Source of the DNA: Gautieria morchelliformis
Taxonomy: Eukaryota; Basidiomycota; Agaricomycetes; Gomphales; Gomphaceae
Direction of reading: 5' to 3'
Length of the DNA stretch: 64,000 nucleotides
NCBI GenBank assembly: GCA_015179125.1
Contig: WHVA01000171.1
Coordinates: 124,001 to 188,000, forward strand
Shown: positions 22,449 to 33,115 of the stretch, in pieces
Layout: every line of letters starts with the position of its first letter
How positions within the stretch are numbered: position 1 is the first letter of the stretch
Position numbers and translations under genes: made by a program
The notes under the pieces: model-generated
Told to the model about the DNA's origin: nothing
Databases searched by the model: none
The model's input: only the letters and a program-made list of their open reading frames with translations

Positions 22449-22841
22449 TTTTACACACCTGTACAGTGGACGGTGCAGCATGAGGATCGGGTGACAGAAG
22501 GTATACGTCAATCCATGACCGTGACTGACCATATTAGGATATATATTTCACTTACATTGGTGTCGCCAGTGGGCCACCAGCGCTGGTGGCTACCCTTCTT
22601 CGTCCCTACCCACCCATGGGCAACCCCTTGCCTTTACACTCTGACTTCAGGTGCGCAATATGGCTAATAGGATATCTAAGTGCTAGCAAGTGGTTGAGAT
22701 GAGCATGACTTACCTGTTGCTCCTAGCTTTCTGCTGTCGTGCACCGGCCGCATGACTTGTTGTAGTAACCTCTGAAACTTCTGTCAGTTTGATATGTCAC
22801 ACTTTAGATGTAGAGGGACATAGGTAGACATACGCTTTCAG

Positions 22842-23118
22842 TAACTCCTCGTTCGTGTCTGCTGGCTGGCTCCTTTAGCATCAGATTTTCCTACCAAACG
22901 CCGGATTTCATCAAGAGAGGCTGTGACAGAGATATGATTAGTTTCTGTCCACTGTACTGTGAGATAGTGTACTGTGAGATAGATAGCGGCGTAGCGATGA
23001 GCAGCAACACAAACTGGTGTGCAGCATGTCGCAAACTGTTGCGCAGCGTGTCAAAAATTAGAAGCTCACCTCGCTGAGCCTGAACCTTTGATGCATTGGT
23101 TGCCGGGCAGTCTACTTC
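22842..23118. repeat. Direct repeat, left copy
   Basis: 277 bp that recur in the same orientation at 23999-24267 (269 bp). The copies differ by a few substitutions and short indels, for example an extra GATAGTGTACTGTGA in this one. Together they flank a very GC-rich 880-bp segment. Confidence 0.85.
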
Positions 23119-23998
23119 ACCCGCGCGCCCGCCGCCGACGGTGCCGCTGCGGTCGCGGGCGTGGATGGCGGCGGGGACGGGGGCGGCGCGGGTGGGGGTG
23201 CTGCCGCCGTGCGGGGTCTCCGTGGGGGAGGTGTCGTTCGAGGTGTCACTGGAGCGCAGGGCGCGCGTGGAGGCGGCGTCCTGGTCCTGGTCCAGGTCCT
23301 GCTCCCCGTCGCGCATCTCCTCGTCCTGCGAGGACAGCGCCAGCGTCAGCGGGGTGGCACACGAAAAGCGAAGACAACGCAACACACCTGGTCCTGGTCC
23401 TGGTCCTGTCCGCGGCGCATGCCTGCAACCTGGCGATGCAGCGCCCTTGCGAGCTCCTCCGCCTGCACTGCCTGCACCTCCCGCTGGCGCACATCCGCCA
23501 GCGCCATCCTCCTTGCATGCCGCTGCTTGCGCGTCTCCCGTGGCATCCCGCTTGCGCTTGCGCTCGGCGCAACCGCGAAGCCCTTGCTCGCGAGCCACGC
23601 CTCGAGCATGCACCCCACGACGTCCAGCGTGCCTGCCTGCACGATGCGCGCGGGGATCGGCTCCGAGCCGCGCACACCGACGTTGACGATGCACTGCAAC
23701 GTGGGGCTGAAGCGGTACGTGGCCATGCAGTCGAAGGGGCGCTTCGGGTCGGGCGGCGCGGGGGGAGGGAGGGGCGTGTGCGTGTGCGGACGCGGCGGCG
23801 GGAGGAGCCCGTAGAACTGGGCGGCGGACTCGGGCGAGGGCGGGTGCGCGCAGAAGTCGTGGAGGAGGCGCTCGAGCCCGCCGTCCATGGTGAGGATCTC
23901 GCGGATGCACGGGGAGGTCGACGTGAGGTGCGTGAACAGCAGGAGGGGCGACATCGTGTCGAGCGCTGTTATCAAGTTTGCAAGTTTGCAAGTGGGAA
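23119..23998 (-). pseudogene. GC-rich host-gene fragment trapped between direct repeats
   Basis: Composition changes abruptly to very GC-rich. The best minus-strand frame (23975-23346) reads LLLFTHLTSTSPCIREILTM, then DGGLERLLHDFC, proline-rich spacers, PFDCMATYRFSPTLQCIVNV, GVRGSEPIPARIVQAGTLDV, VGCMLEAWLASKGFAV and SGMPRETRKQRHARR. I remember this as part of a large conserved fungal protein of armadillo-like helical type, but cannot name it. The fragment lacks both ends of that protein. It has an intron-like break near 23350-23400, and its edges coincide with the 22842-23118 and 23999-24267 repeats. The simplest reading is a captured (transduplicated) piece of a host gene carried by a mobile element. 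Confidence 0.6.
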
Positions 23999-24267
23999 TA
24001 ACTCCTCGTTCGTGTCTGCTGGCTGGCTCCGTTAGCGTCAGATTTTCCTATCAAACGCCGGATTTCATCAAGAGAGGCTGTGACAGAGATATGATTAGTT
24101 TCTGTCCACTGTACTGTGAGATGAGATAGATAGTGGCGTAGCGATGAGCAGCAACACAAACTGGTGTGCAGCGTGTCGCAAACTGTTGCGCAGCGTGTCA
24201 CAAAAATTAGAAGCTCACCTCGCTGAGCCTGAACCTTTGATGCATCGGTTGCTGGGCAGTCTACTTC
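23999..24267. repeat. Direct repeat, right copy
   Basis: Counterpart of 22842-23118. It starts at TAACTCCTCG and ends at CAGTCTACTTC like the left copy. Confidence 0.85.
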
Positions 24268-24488
24268 CATAGCGCAGTACAGTGCTCAACTCACACCAGC
24301 TGCCTGTGTTTGAGGGTGAAGAGAGCTAATGGCGGTGTCTGATGGTTTGATTTTTGCTTCCGCTGCACGAAAAACTTGGCAGCATAGAATCCGACGTTAT
24401 GGAAAGTCACACGCTCAGTGTGATTTGCTCTGTCGGTCACGGCCCCACTTGTATGATTTCCCTTTATTGACTTGTGATAGGGTTTGTA

Positions 24489-24652
24489 GATCTCTGAGGA
24501 TACCCACTACACAGGCAAGTCCCCATGTATCTATTGTTGGTAGAGTTATAAACTGAGGATACCCACTACACAGTTGGTCATTGTCCTAGTATCGGCTCTT
24601 ATCTCCTTGAGTATCTTTGGTTGTGGCTTCATCATTAGTGTTGCCCTCACAG
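24489..24652 (+). repeat. Retrotransposon leader fragment, inverted copy of 1696-1859
   Basis: The 164 bp match the reverse complement of 1696-1859 with about two differences. On its right side it cuts off the 3' end of the DDE transposase at 24653, so it arrived after that gene. Confidence 0.8.
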
Positions 24653-26567
24653 CATCTGGGGGCAGCGCTGCATGTGCAGATGACTGATCAAATATAAAAA
24701 GGGCTTGACAGCCAGGGTGTGCCACTTCGAATGTTGGAATTGCTGAAGATTTCACTTGCTTAATGAGTTGAGCACAATCCCAGTATGGATCTGCATTTGA
24801 ACCGGGAAAGATGACCTTGCGTGCACTGGAGGAAATGCTGCCGTCATCATTGAAAGAAACCAACCGTCCATTCACCTCCTCTATGAAGTCCGAGATGTGA
24901 ATCAGCCGACCATTTCCTTTTTTCTGGAGGATTTGTTCACCCTTCTGTAGCCTGACATGGTTGATTAGATTCAAGTATAAGAATTAAATATACATACATA
25001 CCAGGTAGAACCTTTGAAGTCCTTTTGTTGACAGCAGCTCTCATCGTGAAACTCAGCAATGAGAAGCCTTTCACCTGGCTGAAGTTTGGGTTCAACTCGC
25101 TTCAGCTCAGGCCCCTCAAATTTAATCATCCATTGTTCATATTTCTCCATCATTGGGAGAAAAACCTCATTCCGATACTTGACAATGTCAGCCATCTCAT
25201 GGCCATCCATATACACCCTTTTTTCGCAAGATGGTGCATGTCCAGCCAAGCTTCACCAACCACCTCCATGCAGTCCTCTCGCAGAGTGGTTTCTTCAAGG
25301 TAATATTCAGGGAGGGGAGAATCTGTGAGTTGAGGGCATGACAGAAGAGCTGAGGGGTGATTGAGCCAATGCGCTGGTCTGTAAGCCATGTTCTTGCCGC
25401 AATTTTGACAGCCTCATCTTTTAATAGAGACCGTGAGTTCTTGCTGCCACCCCTGGATTCAATAGGGAGCTGCTCAAATACTTGATAATGGCGTGCAAGA
25501 CCTCTGATATGGCGTGCAAAATGTTCGCTGGATCCACCCTGCTTTTCATGCCACTGTGCTGCAACCTCCCTGCTTGAAGTGATCCAGCCATGACCCTTCA
25601 ACCGAAGTGTGGCAAAATTATGAAGGATCATTAGCTGGTTGATGTCCTTCAGTGGCATATGTGCATGCTTTTTTTTCAAATCATCTTTGACTTGATCTCG
25701 CAAGTCCTTCCAGCCACGAATATTCACCAATGGCCTCACCATGTCCGTAACCTCATCTTCCCATGGCTCTTCTTCTCCAGCTGTGTCCCCTTCACCTCCT
25801 TCTCCACCAGCGTCCCCTCCTTCTTCAGCCTCACCATCACTGCCACTTCCATCCTCCGTGCTTCTCTGCTTCTCTCCTTTCGCTTTCGAGACATTGCAAT
25901 AGGAGTAAGTCTTCAAAGGAAAGTGGTGGAGGAGTAAGGGACTCTTGGTGAATCTGGATAGGAGCCGTGGCAGGTGCTTCAGAGCGGTCCACAACAGGCA
26001 GGCACGTCACATAAGTATCAAGAGTTTGCTGACCCTCTAACATGGAATGATAACAACACCGAGTGCGTTCTGATTTACTGCCGACATCTGGGCCTTTGAC
26101 ATATTGTTTGGGATGAGCTGCGCAACAGAGGTTGGTCTATTTTTGAGTGCAGCAGAAACTTATAACTCACCTTTTTTATCCATTAATCGCTTGATCCTCT
26201 TTCTCTTCGACGCTTCTGGCATCCAATCCTCATCACTCGGATCATCTCCATTTGCCACGGCAAATTTCAGGAGTCTCGCATGCAAAACATGCTCCTCCTC
26301 CCCCAAACCCAGCCATCCAGTGTCAGAATCCACTGACCTGTCGTCTTCGTTGTTTGAATCCTCTGATTCCTCCCAGTTCAGCCGCAAACTGTCGTTCTGG
26401 TGAGGTTCCCAGGCTGGGTCATCTTCCTCTGTGCTGCTGGGATCAGTAGAAAGAGCTGCTGCTGAATGAAGCAGGGACACCTGGGAGGGTGCATCCACAG
26501 GTGAGACAAAATGCTGGGCTTGGTTTCGAAGCCCAGTGATATTACGCATTTGTCTCTTGCCTCGCAT
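24653..26567 (-). pseudogene. DDE-superfamily endonuclease (DNA transposase), frameshifted and 3'-truncated
   Basis: Exon 1 starts at 26567 (MRGKRQMRNITGLRNQAQHF) with a long acidic region (DDPSDEDWMPEASKRKRIKR). Later exons give an E/G-rich stretch, then LRDQVKDDLKKKHAHMPLKD, HGWITSSREVAAQWHEKQGG, AIKPLCERTAWRWL-type helix-turn-helix sequence, YMDGHEMADIVKYRNEVFLP, IAEFHDESCCQQKDFKG, GNGRLIHISDFIEEVNGRLV, KVIFPGSNADPYWDCAQL and ALFIFDQSSAHAALPPDA. HDES and FIFDQSSAH are the first two catalytic Asp positions of the DDE fold. The third lies beyond the break. A two-base deletion between KKGVY and MDGHE (near 25208) shifts the frame. The retrotransposon leader fragment replaces everything after 24653. 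The family is a common mushroom transposase for which I know no settled superfamily name. Confidence 0.75.
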
Positions 26568-27303
26568 GCGTCAAGCTGGCCAAATCACGTGAGTATGTTA
26601 AGTAATATTAAAATAATTATTTTGCCTGCATCCGTCATGGAAATTTTTTAATTTCTTCAGAATTAGATTCAGCTTGAAGAAAGCTATCGATTCCGCTGTT
26701 TTCTATATTTTTAGCTATTTTTTTGGTGTCCGGCCAAATTTTGAAGGGCCAAATTTTCAAATAGCACATTCTGAAGAATCGGCTCGTGGAAACCTGCCCT
26801 TAGGGACCTCTATCTAGGCTTAAAAACGATATTCTAACGCAGGTGGGGTGCCCATAACTGGTTGGTTTTTTTAGTGGACTTTGGTTGTCCGCGACTGTAG
26901 ATATGCCCACCACGAGGCGACCGCTGCGCTCTGTTTTGCGCGCAGCGGTTCCGGTTGCCGAGGTGCCTGGATAGCCGGCCCGGTCTAAACTCCGACAGCT
27001 CCGCTTGAAGTCCAGATATGAGGGAGAGTTCTCAGATTTTTGTCAAATTAGGACAAAGTAATCAGATAGACATGAAGCTATGGTCCTAAGGAACCAATTG
27101 CACCACTTTATTTCACTTGAAAAAAAATTTCCTGGGACGAGATCCAATCCGCGTCTCCCCTATGACCGAGTTGTCGGTTTCCTGATGACTTACAAGCCTC
27201 ATTTGTATGCATCGCCCGTGGAAGCCACTGTGTGTGAATCTGGCGGGCTATGGCTTCCATCGCGTATTGTATAAAGCCGGGTCAAGGAAGGATAGGAATG
27301 TAA
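26568..27303. other. No gene recognised
   Basis: Presumed 5' end of the DDE transposon plus unassigned sequence. Short open frames only. Confidence 0.45.
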
Positions 27304-28298
27304 GTGCTCAACACCATGGTTGAGCCTGTGTCGATGGCAGGCACGTTGTCGATGGCCTGGATGTGCTCTGTCTCTATGCTAATTCGAATCCTTTCAGCAA
27401 CGATTATTACGGTTCTGAACCTCACGAACGTGGCTGTTCAGGCATGCTGCAATCTTCGAAATGCGTCCAACGACAAGGCCGGGATCATTCAGCAGCTCTC
27501 GGTGCTAGAATGCTTGCTTAATGGTATTCTGCAAACGATGGCAGACCCCCCCGTTCCATTACCGATCATGGAGCAGCTGCTGCAGCAAGATTTGCCTTCG
27601 CGTGTAAGAGATCTTCGACATCTCAAGAAGAAATTAGAAACGCCTGGTGGACGTACGGCTCGCCTGCTTGCCTCTCTCTGCTGGACACTTCGGGAAGGCA
27701 GCGAGGTTAAAAAGACTCTCTGTGATTTGAGAGCTTTCCAGAGTATGCTCTGTACTGCTATGGCCGCAGATAATCTGTATGTTTCTCCATCCAGCTTCAA
27801 TCCAATCCTGATCAGCATGGCAGTAATATGACGATGAAGCATATCAAATCCCAGGTGAAGGCCGCCCGGGGTATGTTTCACAGTATATTTCACTCGTGTC
27901 TGCTCGTACTCACATATGGTTATCTACATCAGGAACATGTACAGTCAACCATGCGAGAGCGTCCGATGACAAATTCATATACCTCCCAGTACAGGCCGCC
28001 CGGGGTATGTTTCACAGTATATTGTACTCGTGTCTGCTCATACTCACATATGGTTACCTACATCAGGAATAGATTGGACAGTGGAAGAGTCCGATGACAA
28101 AGACATATGCCTCCCAGTACGGCTCTCTTTTGCGCGATTCGATGTGCGATTGTCCTGATAGACCAGCAGCACAGCAGCGGTGGTTCACAAATCGATGGTA
28201 TGGTATCTCGGACAGTCCCAAAGCTGCTGTTCGAAGCTGTTCAACATGAGACGGCTCCAATGGAAGAAGTGATCGGCAGGATAGCACAACTCATTTGA
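27304..28298 (+). CDS. HeLo-like/NACHT-N-type helical domain protein, partial
   Basis: A 175-codon frame from 27304 reads GILSATIITVLN-like hydrophobic helix, VQACCNLRNASNDKAGIIQQ, LSVLECLLNGILQTM, RVRDLRHLKKKLETPGGRTA and EVKKTLCDLRAFQSMLCTAM. This is the helical bundle typical of the N-terminal domain of fungal STAND receptors (HeLo-like or NACHT_N), in which a stretch such as L-x-x-L-E-x-L-L is followed by a basic amphipathic helix. These domains act as cell-death effectors or signal inputs in heterokaryon incompatibility. The frame stops at 27831. A further piece, LLFEAVQHETAPMEEVIGRI, ends at 28298 and may be another exon. No nucleotide-binding domain follows, so the gene is truncated or a stand-alone input domain. 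A local 134-bp duplication interrupts the middle. Confidence 0.45.
27858..28125. repeat. Two-copy tandem duplication of about 134 bp
   Basis: The stretch starting GCCGCCCGGGGTATGTTTCA near 27861 recurs at 27995. Matching continues through CACATATGGTTA and CATCAGGAA to GTCCGATGACAAA and CCTCCCAGTAC. The GGGGTATGTTT junction could be a repeated splice donor (GTATGT). Confidence 0.8.
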
Positions 28299-29293
28299 GC
28301 GCCTTGTTATTAGCATCGAACATGATTGCGTGTGACAAGGAGGAGGGGGGTGGGGGAGTTCGTACGTGTCAAAGCATGAAAGAGGAGTCGTCAAAAACAC
28401 ACGAAGACCGTGCATTGAAGGCTTGAAGCATTGAACCTGGATAAAATGGCATTAGTAGATATCTAGCAGGTAGTGAACACGATGTACACGATTGAAGTAG
28501 ATGCATTCTTTAACTCGAAAAGATACGAAAACCTTAGTCTGGCCGTCTATATATGGCCTCAGTGCAGACTCTGCTCCTGTGTATGTACGCTCGAGGCTCG
28601 GCGCAAGCCTTTGAATCTCAGATTCATCTGGGGAGAGACTTCAAGTGGAGTAAGTATCCCATTACCAAGTATCTCTGGTTGTCTGGATATATTGTGAATG
28701 CGCTCATGTGGAATGAGTGATCGAACGCCAGTGGTGGAATCGGCACATTCAACTGCGCTGTCAGGGTAATAATCATCGTAGCATCCATTGGATGAACTCT
28801 GGTTGGTCATGGGCTCCGTATAATTAGCAGGCAGGTGCTACTTTTGTGACCAACAGTAGCTCCCATGGTTTCATAGATCGCCGGTAGATGTCCAAGGTGA
28901 CCATGTCAGGTGGAACGTGGCAGAGCAACAGCTGACATTCGGACTCGGAGCTTTGATAAATCAGAAAAAATGTGCACCAATTGTCCATGTATAAAGCCCG
29001 TACAGTGTTTTTTGAGCACTCCAACCCGCTGCATGGTGCGTAATCGCTACCTGGCTGGGCGCCGAGAGAGACCAGCGGGCAGCTGCTGGCAGCTAGCTGG
29101 CGCGCGATCGAGCTCCCAGGCTGGACAGGAGGTCAATGGCACGCATCTGCGCCGGCTCTAGCGGGAGGCATGCACGAAGTTCCAGACGCTAACTACAATA
29201 ATACATATGATACTGGTTTAGATGGTCAGTCATCTTGCAAACGCTTCCTCAATATTGGAGATACGTACTTACCCGGTGCCCATCACCTGAAAA
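28299..29293. other. No gene recognised
   Basis: Three short open frames without motifs, and possible promoter or transposon debris. A GC-rich stretch at 29040-29160 is not coding in any convincing frame. Confidence 0.4.
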
Positions 29294-29425
29294 GTCAAAG
29301 TTTGGACCTGAACGTCATCTGACTTTACAGCTGTTTCGGGTACACAAGGCGGAGTATGAAATTCATGCCGCGCGACGCCGCCTGCAAAGATCGCACTGTA
29401 GCTTGTCAACCGTTGAAGAATAAGA
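29294..29425 (+). pseudogene. Helitron-helicase C-terminal scrap
   Basis: About 70 bp (29328-29395) match the reverse complement of 37266-37330, the far C-terminal end of the Helitron helicase. Both share the run TGTTTCGGGTACACAAGGCG and the following GAGTATGAAATTCATGCC. Only this scrap is present on the plus strand. Confidence 0.6.
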
Positions 29426-29871
29426 CATTAATTTTGGTAGATAGTTTTTTCCTGTATATTATATACAATTTCATATAAAAATTGTAGCTTATTATGAAAT
29501 ATTGAATTTTTGGAAACTTGAGCCTATATGCATCATTGTGACCCCAAATAGCATCAATCTGGGAGGTAGCAGGCTCAAATAAAGTAAGGGTGTGCATTTA
29601 GAAAGTAAGGCCTTGCATGTATAAAGTTCTTGAACACTAATAACTAGTGTATAAGGGAAGTGGGGGGCTGCATAGTTTCCCAGTCTTTTAGCTTTCTATA
29701 AAGCAAAAATTCTAATTGAGAGAGTGTACTACATGTACATGTAATAAAATATATAATAAGCAGACACAAGTTTATACTTGCCTTGACTTCCCATCTTGTG
29801 TGGACTACACGCAACACATCACGTGATTCACGTGACATTACATATCTTGTACTTGTACCATATGCCGCGCT

Positions 29872-31084
29872 TTCTGCCTGAACACCAACGGCAGTGTCAA
29901 ACCTACTCTGAAGACCTTTGAAAACGAGTAATATATCAACGGTTCACGCGGGAGAAGAAGATTGACGAAATCACGCTCGATCTGAACATGTCAAAACGTG
30001 TGGTCGAGTGCATCCTCCATCTATGGCATACTACTGGCGAGGTTATGTTGCAGGAACCTGGCAAGAAAGGCAAAAGGAGGAAGATCATGACTCAAGAGGA
30101 ATTGGAGGCAAGTAACAGGTCTTTCTGCTGTAGAATAAATGTACTCATAACTCCTTATCCTAGTTTCTTCTTCAACTTACAGAGGAGTTCCCCGACCTAT
30201 ATCTGGATGAGATACAGGGCCTATTGCAGCGTCTGTATGGTGTGACGGTTGGAATTAGTACTATATGGGATACAATGACAGGCCTCGGCCTCACGCGCAA
30301 AAAGGTATGCCTCAATATATTCTTTTGCGTCATCCAATCTAATCGGCCTCTTCGTAGCTATCCAAGGTTGCTGCCGAGCGTAATGCCAACCTTCGAAGTC
30401 TATACTGTTTCAGGATTGGTCACGAGAGTCCCGAGCGTTTGGTATTTGTCGACGAGAGTCGAATTGATTGTCGCACCACATATCGCCTGAATGGATGGGC
30501 TGCAAAGGGAAAAAGAGCTTCAGTAAAAGCTCGCTTCGTCCGAGGGACTGGGTAAGTACCTTCTCATTTGTTCATTTGCTGCTGACTTACGCATGATCTA
30601 GTTATTCAGTCCTTCCTGCCCTCAGTGCTGAGGGTATCATATATTCCGACGTGCTGAAGGCGCCTACGATATGGACGTGTTTGTTCAGTTTATCCATGAC
30701 CTGATGCCCATATGAACCCATGGCCCCTACCATGCAGCGTGCTTGTGATGGACAATTGCGCCATTCATCATTCAGAAGAAGTGGCAGAACTTTGCCAGAA
30801 ACAGTAAGTTTTCTTCTCCTAGTCTTCTGTATATCTCAAGGGAGGCTGAATCTTATGACAGCGGTGTCCGGCTATACTACTTACCGCCTTATTCACCAGA
30901 CTTCAACCCAATAGAGGAAGCATTTTCTTTCCTGAAAGCCCACCTCCGGCGCCATGGTTCAGACTTTCGTGCAGCGATTGATTCTAAGGATGAGGGGGCA
31001 ATCTTGTTGTTCTTTCATAGTGCTCTTGCCACCATTACTCCAAAACACTGTGAAGGCTGGATGACCCATTCAAGGTATTTGTAG
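29872..31084 (+). pseudogene. Tc1/mariner-type transposase (DD34E), broken
   Basis: The plus strand from MPRFLPEHQRQCQTYSEDL runs into TGA (29929-29931, probably from CGA). It continues in frame with IYQRFTREKKIDEITLDLNM-type helix-turn-helix and SKRVVECILHLWHTTGEV. Exon joins give EEFPDLYLDEIQGLLQRLYG, VTVGISTIWDTMTGLGLTRK, LVFVDESRIDCRTTYRLNGW, FVRGTGYSVLPALSAEGIIY, VLVMDNCAIHHSEEVAELCQ and LYYLPPYSPDFNPIEEAFSF. The catalytic residues D (VDES), D (MDNC) and E (IEEAF) are all present, with 34 residues between the last two by my count. There are at least two frameshifts near 30655 and 30712. One intron has a GC-AG boundary (GAG|GCAAGT near 30107). The element is inactive. I could not define its terminal repeats. 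Confidence 0.8.
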
Positions 31085-31199
31085 ATGCAAGCAGCCTTGT
31101 AGTAGCAGTGTAGCACTTCATCACAATTGTAACCTCATATGCCCCTCTGAAAATTATGTTGCAAGGTTTTTATTAGCTAGTCAGTGTTGCCATGACAAG

Positions 31200-31630
31200 C
31201 TCAGAGTTGGGTTGAGCCTGTGTTTATTCAAGCTAGATGACTGGTTCAGTGTCACCAGATATTCAGGGCTCATGTGGCATCATCATGTTTGATGTCACTT
31301 CAAGGATCATGTATAAGAATGTACACATGACATTCTGACCTGAGGGGCCTGTTGGCTGACCAGTGTGGCCAGACTATTCAGGGCCCATGCGGCACTGTCA
31401 TGTTTGATGTGTAGTAACTCGGTTTGGGCAAGTAGGAAGTTATAGACCAGTAGTTCGATGGATGGAACCTTCAGGAGACTATTTGGTGTTCTCCTCAGTG
31501 ATAGTCAACATTAGTAATATAAGGGAAAGCTACCTATTTAGTGTTCTACATGTTTTTTCAGTTAAATACTACGAAGATACACTATTAAACTCACCTCCTC
31601 AGTGATAGTCAACACTGAGGAGGGAAGGGC
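31200..31630. repeat. Diverged repeat block with stem-loop
   Basis: A unit beginning CATTCTGACCTGAGGGGCCT (31333) recurs at 33721 and 33836. Near the end, CTCCTCAGTG and CACTGAGGAG form a perfect 10-bp stem around an 8-base loop (31597-31624). A second copy of its left half lies at 31493. Confidence 0.6.
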
Positions 31631-31635
31631 ATGCA

Positions 31636-32247
31636 TTGGCCTGTTTCACTCACATATACGAAGTTCTGGCACGCACGTCAGGCACTGGTGTGAAGGTCAA
31701 AGATGACATGGCAAGGTACTACAACCAACACCAGGTTCCGGAGTACCAAATTGGAGACAAGGTATATTTGGATGCAAGTGATATCCGCACCACATGCCCT
31801 TCACAGAAGCTTGCCCACCGCTACCTTGGGCCCTTCACAGTGATGCGGAGGGTCAGATAAACGTGTACTGTCTCCGACTCCGAACTCCATGTCCCACCTC
31901 CACCTGTCTTCAATGCAGTGAAGTTGCTCCCAGCACCGGGGGATCCAATTCCAGGCTGGAGGTCTCATCCGCCACCTCCACTGGAAATGTAGATGGGGAA
32001 GAGCATTATGTGGTGGAATGGATCCTGGAGAGCCAGTTCGTGCAAGGACGATTCCAATTCCTCGTGAAATGGGAAGGATATGGGTACGAGGAAAATTCAT
32101 GGGTCCCGGAGCAAGATGTCTCTGCCCCGGACAAACTCTGAGAGTTCTACAGGACACACCCTGGTGCCCCTCATTGAATCCATTCGCTAGCCTTTCAATC
32201 CCTTGTGTCCCATGCTTCGAGGATGCAGCACACTAGAGGTGGGGTGA
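31636..32247 (+). pseudogene. pol: Chromovirus (Ty3/gypsy) integrase tail with chromodomain
   Basis: The fragment reads DDMARYYNQHQVPEYQIGDK, VYLDASDIRTTCPSQKLAHR and YLGPFTVMRRVR, the integrase C-terminal GPY/F-type region. After a TAA and frame change come EEHYVVEWILESQFVQGRFQ and FLVKWEGYGYEENSWVPEQD, a classic chromodomain (Y/W-x2-E-x-I, then Y-L-V-K-W-x-G-Y and W-E-P). A second stop (DKL then TGA) precedes EFYRTHPGAP. Chromodomains direct such elements to heterochromatin. A purine tract (AGAGGTGGGGTGA) then leads directly into the LTR at 32248. Everything upstream of the integrase tail is missing. Confidence 0.8.
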
Positions 32248-32671
32248 TGTCAGGGAACACCCTGTTTTCCAGTTCTGACACCACGCCAAATTCTGACTCC
32301 ATTTCCAACTCTGCTTCCAGTTCCGCTTCCATCTCTGACTCCGCTTTCGGAAATGATTCCGCTTCTGGGAGAACTTCCACATGTTCTGTTTGCCTTGCCA
32401 ATTCCACTCCAATTTCTGACTTCCACTCTCAGAACAGTGTCAGAAGTCAAGCGACTCGTGTAGTATGTGGCATCAAGGGTCGATCAAGGGTCAGGGACGT
32501 CAGGGGGATGCAGGGTTGATGGCGAGTGCCGAGTGTTGTCCCTGGCTGCAGACTAGTGTAGTATAATACGGGCTCACTGACATTGGGGGTCCTTAGACTT
32601 TTCTCTTTGGATTTCCCCTTGTCAATTCCATGGTAGTGTGACCTCCACAGCCAGCTAGGGTTGCCCTTACA
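32248..32671 (+). repeat. 3' LTR of the chromovirus fragment, truncated
   Basis: It starts TGTCAGGGAACACCC just after a polypurine tract, as a 3' LTR should, and contains a run of TCTGACTCCG/TTCCGCTTC-like repeats. It is cut off at about 32671, where a family B LTR piece begins. Confidence 0.65.
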
Positions 32672-33115
32672 GGTGTGCAGTCAGGATACAAATAGATGAA
32701 ATGCATATACAATAGAATAAAGGAGGAGTGCAAACATGAAACGATGGGGGGGAAAGAGGACAAAGGTACCTATGTAAGAAAAAACGCTTTCAGACCTGCA
32801 TACATGTTACCCTGCATGGACTCTTGGTCTGCTGGGTCAATCTCACATGATCTACAGGTAGGACCTCCCGCGAATGCATCCCGCCATAGGAACACCAAGA
32901 GGGGGTTGAATTGGGAAGGTGAAAGGGCCAGTGATGAACATCAGGCCAGGTAAAGGATGTTGATCGTGTTTGATGGTGTGCCTATTGGTGAATGATGCAG
33001 TAGCGAATGGTCATTTCGGTGAATTCAGCGAAGAGAGAACGGAATGAACATAGAGGTAGAGGGATAAAAAGGGAAAAAGGGTGCAACTTGATACAAGAAT
33101 AAATGGGTCATGACA
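32672..33115 (-). repeat. Family B LTR, truncated, reverse orientation
   Basis: Homologous to 2420-2862 and to the outer half of the LTR at 62876-63877. It ends with the family's terminal ...TCATGACA at 33115. Confidence 0.8.

Noticed and set aside
22891..24270. A 459-codon minus-strand frame rich in Ala, Arg, Pro and His
   Set aside because: It runs across both direct repeats and the GC-rich fragment in a frame without domain sense. The frame at 23975-23346 carries the conserved-looking sequence. The long frame reflects high GC.
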